A DNA stretch of 33,882 bases from a candidate division WOR-3 bacterium (GTDB taxonomy: Bacteria; Hydrothermota; Tepidihabitantia; SM23-42). The translations under genes were made by a program, and so were the position numbers. Below the pieces are notes generated by a model, which saw only the letters and a list, made by a program, of their open reading frames with translations, made no database searches and was not told where the DNA came from. The stretch lies in NCBI GenBank assembly GCA_011052815.1, contig DRIG01000043.1, positions 1-33,882 on the forward strand, in the 5' to 3' direction. Positions 33,671-33,882 of this stretch are shown piece after piece (position 1 is the first letter of the stretch; each line of letters opens with the position of its first letter).

Positions 33671-33820
33671 TTATCTTACAAATACCAGTTTCTTTACTAC
33701 AGTTTGGGTACTCAAGCCGAGTTTAACAAAATATACACCCTGGGTAAGTGCATTCGTATCTAAATTTATTACATAAGAACCTGACCCATTATTTATTTGT
33801 GTCTGATTATAATAAAAAGC
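33671..33820 (-). pseudogene. Truncated Por-type (T9SS) C-terminal sorting domain
   Basis: A minus-strand frame of 49 codons ending in TAA (33671-33673). It reads QINNGSGSYVINLDTNALTQ, then GVYFVKLGLSTQTVVKKLVFVR, a textbook end of a type IX sorting domain. An in-frame TGA (33821-33823) cuts it immediately upstream, and the other two frames do not continue the domain. It is therefore the tail of a broken secreted-protein gene, unless the break is a sequence error near the contig end. Confidence 0.7.
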
Positions 33821-33882
33821 TCAAAATACCAAGGGTAAAAAGTTAGTCTCAGGAAATATTTCGTAAAAAATAAAGTTTAGAA

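Larger units (their letters stand above)
33457..33882. other. Right-edge intergenic region with promoter and decayed sequence
   Basis: 426 bases holding the barrel-gene promoter (33475-33502), an 11-base direct repeat TAAAACTGGAC at 33533-33543 and 33567-33577, and a Por-type tail remnant (33671-33820). No intact gene or RNA gene was recognised. Confidence 0.65.

Noticed and set aside
1-33882. CRISPR array, tRNA, rRNA or intact insertion sequence
   Set aside because: No regularly spaced repeats, cloverleaf-like segments or transposase-sized genes were found on either strand by eye.

Overview
The window looks like chromosome of an anaerobic, Gram-negative, non-model bacterium. TonB/ExbB/ExbD genes, a PorV-like barrel and an outer-membrane barrel show an outer membrane. 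Secreted proteins end in FlgD-like or Por-type C-terminal modules, as in the wider Bacteroidota/FCB neighbourhood and candidate phyla such as WOR-3. A 2-oxoacid:ferredoxin oxidoreductase, an Fe-S PurF, B12/radical-SAM and dehydratase-activase genes point to anaerobic life. The phylum is an inference; there is no rRNA gene to test it. Genes are dense, commonly overlapping by 1-11 nt, with no CRISPR array, intact mobile element or tRNA.

Left block (1-8182, minus strand): one apparent operon running leftward from a promoter at 8274-8301. In transcription order it encodes an Ig-like secreted protein with a FlgD-like tail, a PorV-like barrel carrying a FlgD-like tail, an 823-residue TPR protein, ExbB/TolQ, two ExbD/TolR, a TonB-type protein, and a secreted protein cut by the left edge that has the same FlgD-like module as the barrel protein. 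It reads as a proton-motive-force-driven, Tol- or Ton-like envelope machine joined to an outer-membrane and surface layer. It is my best candidate for an undescribed system.

Second block (8614-14222, plus strand): a DUF2723/TMEM260-type membrane glycosyltransferase with a TPR tail, a PP-loop tRNA-thiolation-like enzyme, a HIT hydrolase and PurF, all overlapping or nearly so. It converges on the third block (22670-14229, minus strand): a four-subunit 2-oxoacid:ferredoxin oxidoreductase (delta-alpha-beta-gamma), then B12/radical SAM-DUF2344, RNase G and transketolase joined by 4-nt overlaps.

Right part (22838-33456): a plus-strand pair (TPR/zinc-finger membrane protein and a DUF4388 protein) and a convergent minus-strand operon (outer-membrane barrel, 1354-residue dehydratase-activase fusion, C11 protease, asparaginase-type hydrolase), followed by a small zinc-ribbon gene with its own promoter. 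The right edge holds a broken Por-type C-terminal domain.

Regulation: six near-consensus promoters (TTGACA/T-N16-TATAAT), all with a 16-bp spacer, can be read directly. Two lie so close to their start codons (22838 and 25774) that the mRNAs should be leaderless. The two long gaps (8183-8613 and 33457-33882) hold promoters plus decayed coding remnants.
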